Positions 10,266 to 19,737 of a stretch of DNA of 64,000 bases are shown here, in pieces. Source of the stretch: Bactericera cockerelli (Eukaryota > Arthropoda > Insecta > Hemiptera > Triozidae); NCBI GenBank assembly GCA_024516035.1, contig CM044956.1:53767207-53831206 (forward strand), written 5' to 3'. Below the pieces are notes generated by a model. The model saw only the letters and a list, made by a program, of their open reading frames with translations. It was not told the DNA's origin and searched no databases. Position numbers and translations under genes: made by a program. The stretch's first letter is position 1. Each line of letters starts with the position of its first letter.

Positions 10266-11524
10266 ATCTTGTTTTCCTATTGGGAAAACATTTGCACGGT
10301 TACCGAAGATTTCCAATTCCAATTCAAAGATTTGAAGAAGCATTGGAAGGAGGTAAAAATTCAGAGCTATTAGATATAGGCAAGTTATCTCTGACGAAGA
10401 ACTTTATAATAGTAGAATTCATCGATGTCGTGCACGTTATACCTACCTACCTAATAATTAATGCACTAAATTTGTTTCTTAATTTTTTGTAGATGCATCA
10501 TATAATATAACACATACAATATTGTATGTGTTATATTATATTCCATTAATTTCCAAATAAGTATTTGGTTACACACATAGCAGACATGCAAATATTACAG
10601 TGATGAGAACCAATGTATATTTTTTATCATACTAGAACCAAATACCCAATGGTCTTCCTTAGAACAGGGTTCTATTGGCATGCTCTTCTACACTGATCAG
10701 AATCATAGGTATAGGGAATGGTCATCGAAAAGAAGAAAAGAAAAGAAATCAGTTGAAGAAAGCAGAAGAAGAAATTGAAATCCGAAGAAGAAGAAGAGAA
10801 CCTATAAATATGACTGTGAGAGTAAAGAGACTCTTTAGTCTCATTTTTTCAGGAGAAACAGAGGAGGTATTGCATGAAGACGCCAACTGTGATGTCCAAA
10901 CAATGCTGAGGGCTATTTCCATCTCTTCAGGATACATACTAATGTTGAATGAACAACCAGGCTAGCTTACAGTTTCCTAAGGGTTTAATGGCTTATAAAG
11001 TCCTCATGATGGTTGTTCGCACCTAGAAATATGTAGTTCAAGACGAGCCAACTTTGAAATCAAGTTGGCTGGAGACCATCACTCCTCCCCTACAGCTGCA
11101 GCCAAGCTGGCTAAAACAACAACAGATATAATGAATGAACATAGAAGAGGAAAAAGAAATCTGATGAAAAAAGCAGAATAAGAAAAGGAAAGCAGATGTA
11201 GAAGAAATCATCAGAAGAAGAAGAAGACGAGGTACAAGCAAGAGAGGAATTTTTATCTCTCACAGACCATCAATGTTCTTCCTCAAAATGTACCACGAAC
11301 AGAGAAGGATGTACGAAACAGCTGCGAGTTAGACCCAGGGGGGGAGGGGGGAGAGCGAGATAAAATGCGAACTGACAGATTGAAAGATAAATTTCCTTAT
11401 TGCATTCTATCATTGACATTATATCCGAAAAGAAGAAGCAGGAGATGTTCTGGGATGATAGGAAGGAAGATAGACTGAGATTGGTGATGGAGAGACAAAC
11501 TTACAGAGACTGATGTGAATTTTT
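10266..11524. other. Non-coding stretch with a perfect 40-bp palindrome
   Basis: 10501-10540 is a perfect loop-less palindrome centred between 10520 and 10521 (half-site TATAATATAACACATACAAT). The region 10720-10800 and 11140-11240 is GA-rich simple sequence. No coding region was convincing. Confidence 0.6.
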
Positions 11525-11536
11525 CCATTCTGATGC
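11525..11536. repeat. Target-site duplication, left copy (family A I-like insertion)
   Basis: CCATTCTGATGC abuts the T-run that is the reverse complement of the element's poly(A) tail. The same 12 bases recur at 18218-18229 at the other end. An exact match at both expected boundaries identifies the insertion site. Confidence 0.9.
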
Positions 11537-11605
11537 TTTTTTTTTTTTTTTTTTTATTTGCACTTTAACGACTTAGTCGTCATTCGTGCCATTCCCCGTC
11601 ATGGT

Positions 11606-12325
11606 TTATATTAGATGGTACATGTTGATTTTTTTTAGGTATTCGAACAGAGACTGGTTGCCCTCCTTATCATCTAGAAGTGATGGGGGTACTGATAAGG
11701 AGGAGCGAATCCGTTGATGACGGGGACAGGACATGATATGCCTAACAGTGAGGTGCTCACCACATTGGCAGATGGGAGGTTCGGTTCTAGTGAACAGATA
11801 GGTGTGTGTGACTCGGGTATGGCCGACTCTCATGCGAGTTAAAACCACTTCCCGAGTCCTGTTCTTCTGGTTGGAGGTTTCCCACCTGTCAATGGTAGCC
11901 TTTATGGACTTCAATTTATTGGTGGCAGGTATTGAATTCCACTGATTTTGCCAAGTTTTCTTAATATTTTGAGCGATAAAAGGTTTGAAATCATCAGGTG
12001 TACAGATTTTTAATGCTGATGAACTGTCTGGATTACGGGCAGCTTCATCAACTACTTCATTTCCTTTGATACCACAGTGAGATGGACACCACATGAAAGT
12101 TATATCATTATTTTGCGATTTCATTTGTCTCCACATAGAGTGTATACTACAAACTAGTGGGTTAGGAGAGTGAGGGTCAGAAAGAGCCAGGAGTGCGCTC
12201 TTTGAATCTGATATAAGAACAGAATAGGTGACATTTTTATTAAAAAGTGCTTTCAGACAAAGCAAAATGGCCAATAGCTCAGCTGAAAAAATTGTGTTTA
12301 TAGTATTTAAAGGTTTAGAGCATAC
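11606..12325 (-). pseudogene. Family A ORF2, RNase H C-terminal part (after nested insertion)
   Basis: Translation shows the RNase H catalytic neighbourhoods FSAELLAI (Glu), LISDSKSALLAL (Asp) and WCPSHCGIKGNEVVDEAA (His/Asp). A terminal CQCGEHLTVRHIMSCPRH Cys/His cluster follows, typical of the tail of insect non-LTR ORF2 proteins. The first RNase H motif (CFTDGSK) lies on the far side of the nested element at about 17633-17653. The frame is open from 12325 to the stop at 11606; the methionine at 12274 is internal and not a true start. The gene is disrupted only by the insertion and by 5' truncation. Confidence 0.88.
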
Positions 12326-12716
12326 AGTCCGTGCTCTAATTTTTTTTTTATTTACTTTTTAATCCGTGCCGTGACTAGTTAACGTTATTTTTGTGTCACA
12401 TAAATCAATTAATTTTAGTGTGTTACTTTCGTCATAATTTTTTTCGTTATATATTAACAGAAAGCTTAGGAAGTTGTACCTTTCGTGGTATAAACAGAAT
12501 ATTTTTCACTTAAATAATAATTACTAAATTAAACTTTGAAAATTAATTACCACTCGTTTATTAAAATAAATTTTCATACGTAGTTATAACCGTAACAAGT
12601 TGACAAACTCAATGCGGCTCTTGCTATCATCACTTAATTTCTGCTGACATCGCCTATTAAAAGAGTAGGCACAAAATTTTAATGAACTGATTATGACTGT
12701 GATTTTTTAACAACTC

Positions 12717-14459
12717 TTGAAAATGGCCAAATCGCCCAAAGCAAATAAAGAAACCACTGCAACTCGGAATCTAAGGTCAAATTCAAATCCAAACAAAATC
12801 CATCAATCTATACCGTACACAAATCAAACAAAATCAGTAAAACCTAAAATATTGCTGGATAAACCAAGTACAAGGAGTGCAAAAAGCGTAACAGTATCAA
12901 AAGAGTCTACATCTAAAACTAAGTCAGAAATCAATGTAAAATTAAAATTAAAACCTAATAATCAAGTTAAAAAAAAAGTATCCATCAATACGCAACTACC
13001 GAAAAAACAAAGTGACCATAAATCTAACCAAGTTAAATCGGTGTCGAGTAAAAGTGCACTCACATCACGAGTCGCCCCATCGCAAGCTCAACCTATCTCC
13101 TCAGTTCCTACTATTGATAACTCGGTACCCATCACTTCTCCAGAGTCCGATACCTCTGTGCTTGATGCCACTGTCGTAGATGTCCATAACAGTAAATATA
13201 CCTATACTCCTATACACTGCGGCAGTGATATCATGATAAGTACAGGTACTCAGACTGATCTAATAAGCGAAGATACCTACAATACAGAAAGAGATGGATT
13301 ATTGAAAACTATCTCCCTACAAGCATTGGAGCTGGAATCCCAGCGTAATCAAATAGAAATACTGGAGGCTTATATTCAGTGTAAGCTTCACTATGTCCCG
13401 GATAAACTGCCGCCTACACTCACTGACCAAACTCGGAAGGCTGAAGTTCAGCTACAAATTCCAGCTCGAGAAAAGTTCACCACATACATCATCGGTGACA
13501 GCCATGTGAGAGGTCTGAGTGGCGAGCTCCTGTCTCGCTTACCCAAAGGCTGCACGAGTGAATCACTCTTCCATCCAGGTGCTGGATTCCAGGAGTTGGC
13601 TGCCGTCCATAGCCAATCTCAGTCACTTATACATCCTGATTCAAAGGACACGATCTTTGTAATGTGCGGCACAAACGACGTGTGTGCAACACAATGGGAC
13701 ATTGTACAAAGAGCACTGGACACTATCATGATAAAGTTCAAGCATTGCAGTCTAGTTTGTATAATAGGTATACCAATGCGTCTTGATAGTAAAAAATTAA
13801 ACCATCACATTAAGAATTTCAACTTGAAAATAAAAAAATACATCCAAACCAAATATGAGAATTCCCAGTTCATTGACACTTTTAAAATTCTGAAACACAA
13901 AGACTTTGCTGTCGATGGCGTTCACCTGAACAAAGGGGGGAAGAGTAAACTATGCAGCAAACTCAAGTTTATTCTGTTCAGCAAAGTCATCTCTCCGTCC
14001 ACCTCTTGTGCAGCGCGCCGCGATCAACAACCACTGTGTCCTTCACCTCTCCTGAGCGACGAGCCTTGTCCAGACCTGATTACTCTTGATGACTATGAGG
14101 AGGATCACTACGTCATGTCGGATACTCAACAGCACACACAACAAGAATCGCTTCCAGAAACATCCCTGCTGGATACTCCCATTCCCCGTGAATCACTCAT
14201 CAGTACTCCACTGCTTGCAAACCCAGTTAATTACTATAGATTAACTAACATATCCTTGAATTCATTTAATAGAAATACAGTTCATAGCAGTCCTAACCCG
14301 GTATCTAGTGAAATTTCTGAATCGACTAGAAACTTCTGCAACAATATAACGACACCTAGGCTGAGTAGCAATAATTTAGAAGGGAATCCAATTTCAGTAG
14401 TAAAGAGTAAAATGTCCCATAAAAATTTCATAGAACAGGGCCCAATATCAATAATATAA
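12717..14459 (+). CDS. CR1-like ORF1 protein with SGNH/GDSL esterase domain
   Basis: A 580-residue protein. Residues 1-150 are Lys/Ser/Thr-rich and probably disordered and nucleic-acid binding. Around residues 190-225 there is a short heptad-like segment. An SGNH hydrolase-type domain spans about 255-415: GDSH near 260-263 (nucleophile Ser262), HPGAGF (block II Gly), CGTNDV near 317-322 (block III Asn320) and DGVHLN near 400-405 (Asp400, His403). All expected catalytic positions are present. Esterase domains in ORF1 are an established feature of CR1-group elements; their role in retrotransposition is not settled, and membrane or lipid association has been suggested. Residues 420-580 are Ser/Pro-rich. 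No PHD or CCHC finger is seen. The ATG at 12717 is the first long-frame start; its 3' end overlaps the ORF2 frame. Confidence 0.9.
   Translation: MKMAKSPKANKETTATRNLRSNSNPNKIHQSIPYTNQTKSVKPKILLDKPSTRSAKSVTVSKESTSKTKSEINVKLKLKPNNQVKKKVSINTQLPKKQSDHKSNQVKSVSSKSALTSRVAPSQAQPISSVPTIDNSVPITSPESDTSVLDATVVDVHNSKYTYTPIHCGSDIMISTGTQTDLISEDTYNTERDGLLKTISLQALELESQRNQIEILEAYIQCKLHYVPDKLPPTLTDQTRKAEVQLQIPAREKFTTYIIGDSHVRGLSGELLSRLPKGCTSESLFHPGAGFQELAAVHSQSQSLIHPDSKDTIFVMCGTNDVCATQWDIVQRALDTIMIKFKHCSLVCIIGIPMRLDSKKLNHHIKNFNLKIKKYIQTKYENSQFIDTFKILKHKDFAVDGVHLNKGGKSKLCSKLKFILFSKVISPSTSCAARRDQQPLCPSPLLSDEPCPDLITLDDYEEDHYVMSDTQQHTQQESLPETSLLDTPIPRESLISTPLLANPVNYYRLTNISLNSFNRNTVHSSPNPVSSEISESTRNFCNNITTPRLSSNNLEGNPISVVKSKMSHKNFIEQGPISII
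14423..14429 (+). promoter_or_regulatory. Candidate -1 ribosomal frameshift site (A AAT TTC) between ORF1 and ORF2
   Basis: In the ORF1 frame the bases read A AAT TTC, which fits the canonical X XXY YYZ slippery pattern. The -1 frame has a stop at 14420-14422 and opens exactly here, continuing without interruption into the ORF2 endonuclease. ORF1 terminates 28 nt downstream (TAA at 14457-14459). I see no strong downstream stem or pseudoknot, only GGGCCC and weak A/T pairing, so the call rests on the heptamer and the frame geometry. Confidence 0.5.
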
Positions 14460-17400
14460 TAACAATTAAATGTCAGAATTATTTTTCTCTCATCCATACT
14501 AATATCAGAAGTCTACAAAACAAAACATTAAATTTAGAAATATTTCTTAAGTCTCTAGCTCTAGGTAATCTTGATGTAATCTGCCTGACCGAACACTGGC
14601 AAACTGAAGATGCTGCCAGCGTTTGTCATGTCAATGGTTATGTTAGATCTTCTAACTTTAGCAGAAAATTAAATAGTAATAAAACCCACGTGAATCTCGG
14701 TGGTGGGTCATGCATTTACGTGAGAGAATCTCTAACTAATAATACAAGAGACTTACCTAATTTAACGTCACTTAGCCGTGATAAACAAATTGAAATCAGT
14801 GCAGTTCAGATTACACAAGATTACTCAAAAAACTTAATAATAGTCTGTGTGTATAGACCCCCGGGTGAATCAAACGTGGAAATCTTTTTTGATGTGTTTG
14901 AGGCTCTACTTGCTAAAGTGGCCCTTACTAAAAATGCTGATATCATTCTCGCTGGGGATTTAAATTTAGATTATCTCTCTGAATCAAAACATAAAAGTTT
15001 GCTTCATAATATTTTGCAATCTTTTAACTTGCATGTAGCCGTTGAGGGTGTTACTAGACAAGGTACAACATCTGCTACCCAACTTGACTACATAATCACG
15101 AATGTAAGTAATTACGATAGCAAAATTATTCATACCGGTTTATCTGATCATGAAGCTCAATATATACTTTTAACCAGAGAAATATTAAATAAACAACAGC
15201 AGACCTCATTACGCAAGACCAGAATTTTAGGGTCCGAAAATTTGGAAAAATTAAGTAATGAGCTTTATCAGGTAAATTGGTCATTATTGTACAACACTAG
15301 AGAATCTGAATCAGCAACCAATCTATTTCTACAATTATTTCTTTCTTGTTTTGACAATGTTCTTCCACTGAAAGACTTCAAACCAAAGAAATCTAAACCA
15401 TGGATTACGAAAGGTATTCTCAACTCTTGCAACCATCTCAAAACCTTGCACTATCTGAGATCTATTTCCGAACCAAACACAAAGTTAGTATTTAGAGGTA
15501 CTACATATAACTTAAAATCATTTTATAACAAGTATCGGAACACATACAACAAAACAATTCTTAATGCTAAAAAACTCCATAATTCGCGAAAAATTGAAAG
15601 CTCAGACAATAAGATTAAAACAGCCTGGCAGGTGATTAAATACGAAACAGGTGAGCGTAGCTCGAGACAGGAATGTATAGAATTAGAGAAGGATGGAGTG
15701 AAAGTGAATGTGAATGAGATTGCGGATGAGTTTGGTGAAGCCTTTGCGAGTGTGACTGAACAGTTTGGTCTGGTTGATAGAGGTGATAGTGATCACATGG
15801 GTATAATGTATGAGTGCATGAATGAATGTGAGGAAAGAGAAAAACTCTGCTTTGATCAAATCAACACAAATTCGGTTCGTAAAGCAATTCGAAACTTAAA
15901 AAATAAATCTAGCACAGATGTGTACGGGATTTCAGCTAAAATTATAAAACAATGCTACGAGCCTTTGCTTAACCCCCTAACCTACATTTTCAACATCATA
16001 CTGGATTCTGGTATCTTTCCTCAAGGATTTAAACTAAACAAAGTGTGTCCGATTTTCAAGCGCAAGGGAAATAAAAAGTCCGTATCATCGCACCGGCCAG
16101 TAACGATCATCCCTCTTTTTTCCAAAATTCTTGAAAAAATAATGATTAGCAAGATCAATGATTATTTAGCTAAACACAATATCATTTCACCCTCTCAGTT
16201 CGGTTTTCAAGCTAAAAAATCAACAAGTGATGCTATCTATAATTTGACACAAAATATTTTTAACAGCATAGATAAAAAGAAAAAAGTAGTGGGTATTTTC
16301 GAGGACCTTTCCCGTGCGTTCGACCTGGTGTCTTTTCGTCGCCTCCTGGACAAATTGAAGTTTTATGGGGTAAGCGAAATGGGCTTGAAACTTTTGGAAA
16401 CATACCTCAATGATAGGTGGCAAAGAGTTGAGATACCTACACAGGATAACCACTTGTCGGACCCTTCCTCATATGAGACATTTGATACTGTTTCCCCTCC
16501 AGTGTTACTTAACTGTCTAGCTAATCATGACCCCACTAAACTGAAATCCCAGTGGCGACCCGTGAAATCGGGGGTCCCCCAGGGATCGGTCGTCGCTCCG
16601 ACACTGTTCTTGCTCTTTATCAACGACCTCGCCCACTACATGAAACCAATAAAACTAACGCTTTTCGCAGACGACACTACAGTGTTTGTTGAAGGCGAAA
16701 AAATTGATGAAGTCGTTAACTTGACCCATGACGCCATTTTAAAAATTGAACAGTGGTTGCAAGCAAACGGCTTGGTCAATAATATAGAGAAGACCGCTGG
16801 TATGATGTTTTCATGTAGGAACACCCTAGACAATACGGCCCAGAATTTTGATTGGGGGCACCAAATAAATTTTGTATCTAATGTCAAGTTCTTAGGTGTT
16901 ACAATCGATCAAAACCTTAACTATAAGGAACATATTGAAATACTGAGCAAAAAACTCAATAAAGCATGTTTTTTAATTCGCTCACTCAAAGGAAGAGTCG
17001 CAAACAAAACTCTGCTTTCAGTCTATTTTGCGTACTTTCATTCTCATCTCAGCTACGGTATCTTGCTATGGGGAAACTCAGTTCACTGGGACCGTGTCTT
17101 TGTGTCACAAAAAAGAGCAATCCGCATCATTAAAAACGGATCCTACACAGCTCATTGTAGAGACTGGTTCCGTGAACTGAGTGTACTCACTTTACCTTCC
17201 CTTTATATTCTCGAAGCCCTAAAGTTCGTGAAAAGAAACAGTGCCCTTTTCGATGTGGTGGGCGAGGGTCCTTACAAAACCAGGTATCGAGCACAGAAAT
17301 GTCAAACAGTAAAAGTCGAGACCCATAGTACGTCCAAGTATGAGAGAAGTGTCCGACATAATTGTGGTATCCTCTACAATGCCCTTCCAGAGGATATAAG

Positions 17401-17500
17401 AAGTTTGAATGAGAGAAAATTTCTAATCAAAGTTAAAGAGTATCTAATTGAGAATGCCTTCTATTCCCAACAGGAATTTATTCAATCATTTGCTTACTAG
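14423..17500 (+). CDS. CR1-like ORF2: apurinic-type endonuclease plus reverse transcriptase
   Basis: The open frame starts at 14423, is in the -1 frame relative to ORF1, and runs to the stop at 17498-17500 (about 1025 codons). There is no in-frame ATG until about 15797, well inside the protein; a GTG at 14690 is internal to the endonuclease. Endonuclease motifs are intact: HTNIRSL, ICLTEHW, VYRPPG, LAGDLNLD, LDYIITN, SDHEAQ. RT motifs are intact: FEDLSRAFD (motif A Asp at about residue 628), SGVPQGSVVAPTLF (motif B) and FADD (motif C Asp at about 750-751). Between motifs A and B, around 16425-16560, there is an insertion of roughly 30 residues compared with typical family members. No RNase H is present, as expected for CR1-type elements. 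The reading frame is unbroken, so the protein could be functional. Confidence 0.9.
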   Translation, partial: KFHRTGPNINNIITIKCQNYFSLIHTNIRSLQNKTLNLEIFLKSLALGNLDVICLTEHWQTEDAASVCHVNGYVRSSNFSRKLNSNKTHVNLGGGSCIYVRESLTNNTRDLPNLTSLSRDKQIEISAVQITQDYSKNLIIVCVYRPPGESNVEIFFDVFEALLAKVALTKNADIILAGDLNLDYLSESKHKSLLHNILQSFNLHVAVEGVTRQGTTSATQLDYIITNVSNYDSKIIHTGLSDHEAQYILLTREILNKQQQTSLRKTRILGSENLEKLSNELYQVNWSLLYNTRESESATNLFLQLFLSCFDNVLPLKDFKPKKSKPWITKGILNSCNHLKTLHYLRSISEPNTKLVFRGTTYNLKSFYNKYRNTYNKTILNAKKLHNSRKIESSDNKIKTAWQVIKYETGERSSRQECIELEKDGVKVNVNEIADEFGEAFASVTEQFGLVDRGDSDHMGIMYECMNECEEREKLCFDQINTNSVRKAIRNLKNKSSTDVYGISAKIIKQCYEPLLNPLTYIFNIILDSGIFPQGFKLNKVCPIFKRKGNKKSVSSHRPVTIIPLFSKILEKIMISKINDYLAKHNIISPSQFGFQAKKSTSDAIYNLTQNIFNSIDKKKKVVGIFEDLSRAFDLVSFRRLLDKLKFYGVSEMGLKLLETYLNDRWQRVEIPTQDNHLSDPSSYETFDTVSPPVLLNCLANHDPTKLKSQWRPVKSGVPQGSVVAPTLFLLFINDLAHYMKPIKLTLFADDTTVFVEGEKIDEVVNLTHDAILKIEQWLQANGLVNNIEKTAGMMFSCRNTLDNTAQNFDWGHQINFVSNVKFLGVTIDQNLNYKEHIEILSKKLNKACFLIRSLKGRVANKTLLSVYFAYFHSHLSYGILLWGNSVHWDRVFVSQKRAIRIIKNGSYTAHCRDWFRELSVLTLPSLYILEALKFVKRNSALFDVVGEGPYKTRYRAQKCQTVKVETHSTSKYERSVRHNCGILYNALPEDIRSLNERKFLIKVKEYLIENAFYSQQEFIQSFAY

Positions 17501-17527
17501 TCTAGTCGTTGGTTTTATTTTTTTTTT

Positions 17528-17605
17528 AAATTAAAATTCTAGTCTTAAGTGTTTAGTGTTAGTTTAGTGTTTAGTTTTTTTTAAATTAAAATTCTAGTCT
17601 TAAGT
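17528..17605 (+). repeat. 3'-terminal 55-bp direct repeat of the CR1-like element
   Basis: Bases 17528-17550 and 17583-17605 are identical over 23 bp, each preceded by a T-run. The element therefore ends in about 1.4 copies of a 55-bp unit, a type of 3' terminus known in CR1-group elements that lack poly(A). Confidence 0.75.
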
Positions 17606-18217
17606 ACCATTGATACTATACGCACAACTTGTCATGTTTAAAGTTTTGGATCCATCAGTGAAACATTTGACATGATCTGAGTATTTTGTGTTTAGGAGGA
17701 GAGAAAAATTACTTTGGTAAGAGATGGGAGCCGTTTCATTTTTCTTCCCAACAGCCAAAGTCAGGTCAACAGTAGGAACAGATGAACACCAAGGTGGGGC
17801 CGGTCTTATGTAAGGTATAATGTCACTGGAGATAAGGAGGTTTTTGAAGTCACATATCTCAGCGTAACGAATACATATAGCTTTTGGCTTTTTTGAATTG
17901 AGGTCAAAATAAGACGTATCATCTTGAAACAAGCATTTTTGAACAGGATTGAAAGGAGATGCTCTGACTTTGGAAACATAGTGCATCAAGAGTTTGGATC
18001 TCCTGAGTGAAAGAGGTGGAATACCTGAATCCGCATACAGACTTACGACTGGACTAGAACGAAGAGCTCCAGTGGCTATGCGGATACCAGTGTGGTGAAC
18101 TGTGTTCAGCTTACTGAGTACGTTATCCTTAGCAGAGCCGTAGATAAAGCATCCGTAGTCAAGGATTGGTAAACAGTAAGACTGGTAAAGTTTCAAAAGT
18201 ACTTCACGACGGACACC
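17603..18217 (-). pseudogene. Family A ORF2, RT C-terminal part and start of RNase H (before nested insertion)
   Basis: The minus-strand frame is open from 18217 (GVRREVLLKLYQSY, the first residues after truncation) through the RT thumb/linker to CFTDGSK, the first catalytic Asp motif of RNase H, and breaks at the nested insertion. It aligns closely with the intact family B protein over the same interval (for example ILDYGSFIYGSAKD in B and ILDYGCFIYGSAKD here). The true start is lost by 5' truncation; ATG 18196 is internal. Confidence 0.88.
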
Positions 18218-18229
18218 CCATTCTGATGC
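18218..18229. repeat. Target-site duplication, right copy (family A I-like insertion)
   Basis: CCATTCTGATGC, identical to 11525-11536, directly flanks the truncated 5' end of the minus-strand element. Confidence 0.9.
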
Positions 18230-18934
18230 TTAGTAGCCACCTTGAGCAAAGTCAGCAAACTTGGTTTTGAGGAACCTTGTTAATATTTAGCCTCCTTGTA
18301 TAAACTCGATGAAAATATGAAGTTTGGCAACCATCGAACACGATGAAGCTACTCAATGATTTTTACCATGAGTACAATGATTAGTTTTTATTGCGAAAGG
18401 CGAGAAATTTGTTCGAGAAAATTGGATCAAATACTGCTTCAGGTAACCATTGACAAGCTGGTTAGAATTTGGGTTTGGCAACATTTTCCACCCTAGGCCC
18501 TAGCGCATACGAAAATCCTAATTTAGAACCAATTTGAGCGTCATGGTAACCCAGTAGTAAGAAAAATATAGTTGAAAAGAAGAAGGTTAAAGAAATAGGG
18601 GTGAGAATGATAGGAAGAAAAGAGACTGAAGGGTACAGACTGACATTGATAGGAGGGATTGAATTAAACGTTGCTGCTCTTATTTCTTTTTGGCTTACCT
18701 TTGAATCTCGCTGAGAATTTCATGAAACATCTAAACCAATAAGTCTCTTTTTTACGGCGAGGATGTTTGAAATCACATCTAAGATAGTAAGAGTATGGAC
18801 AAATTTTATATAAAAAAGTTCTTTTATTTGTATTTCAAAAAAATGGTAGGAGTGTCAATTTTTTTGCATTTTATCCAGGTCCTTATTTTTGATGATACAA
18901 AGTATCATTTTTTTTTATTTTTAATTTGGGTTTT
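18230..18934. other. Non-coding stretch, nothing recognised
   Basis: The pre-insertion flank. AT-rich with no coding signature, RNA gene or repeat match in this window. Confidence 0.4.
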
Positions 18935-19085
18935 ACGTCACTTTTAACTGCATGCTCATATCACGACGGGGGTGTTACCCTCCATTCGCAGGAAACTCAC
19001 AAACCTGCTACTCACAATAACCTCACCCAGCCTGGGTTGGCCCGTAGCTTAACTTCGTTGATTCTACGAGAACCAGTGCATTCAA
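18935..19085 (-). repeat. SINE family S3, 3' part
   Basis: In reverse complement it carries the CCAGGCTGGGTGAGGTTATTG-like and CGAATGGAGGGTAACA-like blocks of S3 and the ATATGAGCATGCAG tail variant. The tRNA-like head is not recognisable. Confidence 0.6.
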
Positions 19086-19737
19086 CGCGCCATCGACGCT
19101 GGCTCATCGCGTCATTGTTGTTTCCATGTAAGGTCAGAATTTTCTCTTTTCTTCTCAACGTTTAAGCCTTCACAAAGTCTCTTTAGAATTCCACACGCAG
19201 TTCAGTGCGAAGTATTTTCGCACGAGAAGACCTTTGCTTGTCAGTTCGGCATTTGACAGGTCGGAGGATTAATGCATTTTCTTTCTCATTTCTTTCTCGG
19301 CAGGAAAATTGATTATGATAATTTTTTATTAACCACCACCGCGCCCTGCCACTTGTACTTTCAATATTTCTTCCAAACAGACATCCATTTTTCTTCGACT
19401 CTATCTCGTCTGAATTGATCTGTTTCTAAGAAGTTAATATTGTTTTCAAATTTGCTTCTTCCTCACCGTCGTGGATTTTTAAATTTCGCCAATATTTCAC
19501 AGCTATGCCCTATTTTTTCTATCGCCTCCATCTTCTCCTCCGGTATTGTTTAATGTGCTATCATATTCTCTTCTTTGCCCGGGCACCTCCACCCCCTAAG
19601 TTCAGTTCTCATTGATTTATGTACATCATGCTTCGCACTCGTTTATATTCTATCGAATACAGGGCTGAAGTTTGAAGGGGTTTTTTGAGAACCTATTAAA
19701 TTGAAGTCAGAATACACTGCATGTGATACCGACGTAC
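19086..19737. other. Non-coding stretch, nothing recognised
   Basis: Slightly less AT-rich with pyrimidine-rich patches. No domain-bearing frame or repeat family seen. Confidence 0.4.

Larger units (their letters stand above)
12329..17602 (+). mobile_element. CR1-like non-LTR retrotransposon, apparently near full length
   Basis: A 5.3 kb insertion inside the RNase H gene of the family A element. It has a 5' region (12329-12716), ORF1 with an SGNH esterase domain, ORF2 with endonuclease and RT but no RNase H, and a short AT-rich 3' region. The 3' end has two copies of a 55-bp unit (AAATTAAAATTCTAGTCTTA at 17528 and 17583) instead of poly(A), as is common for CR1-group elements. Flanking AGT (12326-12328 and 17603-17605) may be a 3-bp target overlap, but the 3' end itself finishes with AAGT, so the boundary is uncertain by a few bases. 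Both ORFs are open throughout. Confidence 0.9.
11537..18217 (-). mobile_element. I-like non-LTR retrotransposon, family A, 5'-truncated and split by a nested element
   Basis: Without the nested CR1-like insertion (about 12329-17602) this copy is about 1.4 kb. It begins at 18217 inside the RT C-terminal region and ends in poly(A), seen as a T-run at 11537-11559. Coding order on the minus strand is RT thumb/linker, RNase H, C-terminal CxC...H...C domain. Truncation at the 5' end plus a 12-bp target duplication is the usual signature of target-primed reverse transcription. It is nearly identical to the short copy at 44887-45386, so family A has moved recently. Confidence 0.9.

Noticed and set aside
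10675..10965. 96-residue Glu/Arg/Lys-rich protein
   Set aside because: Half is GAA-type simple sequence, the antisense strand is also open, and there is no recognisable domain.
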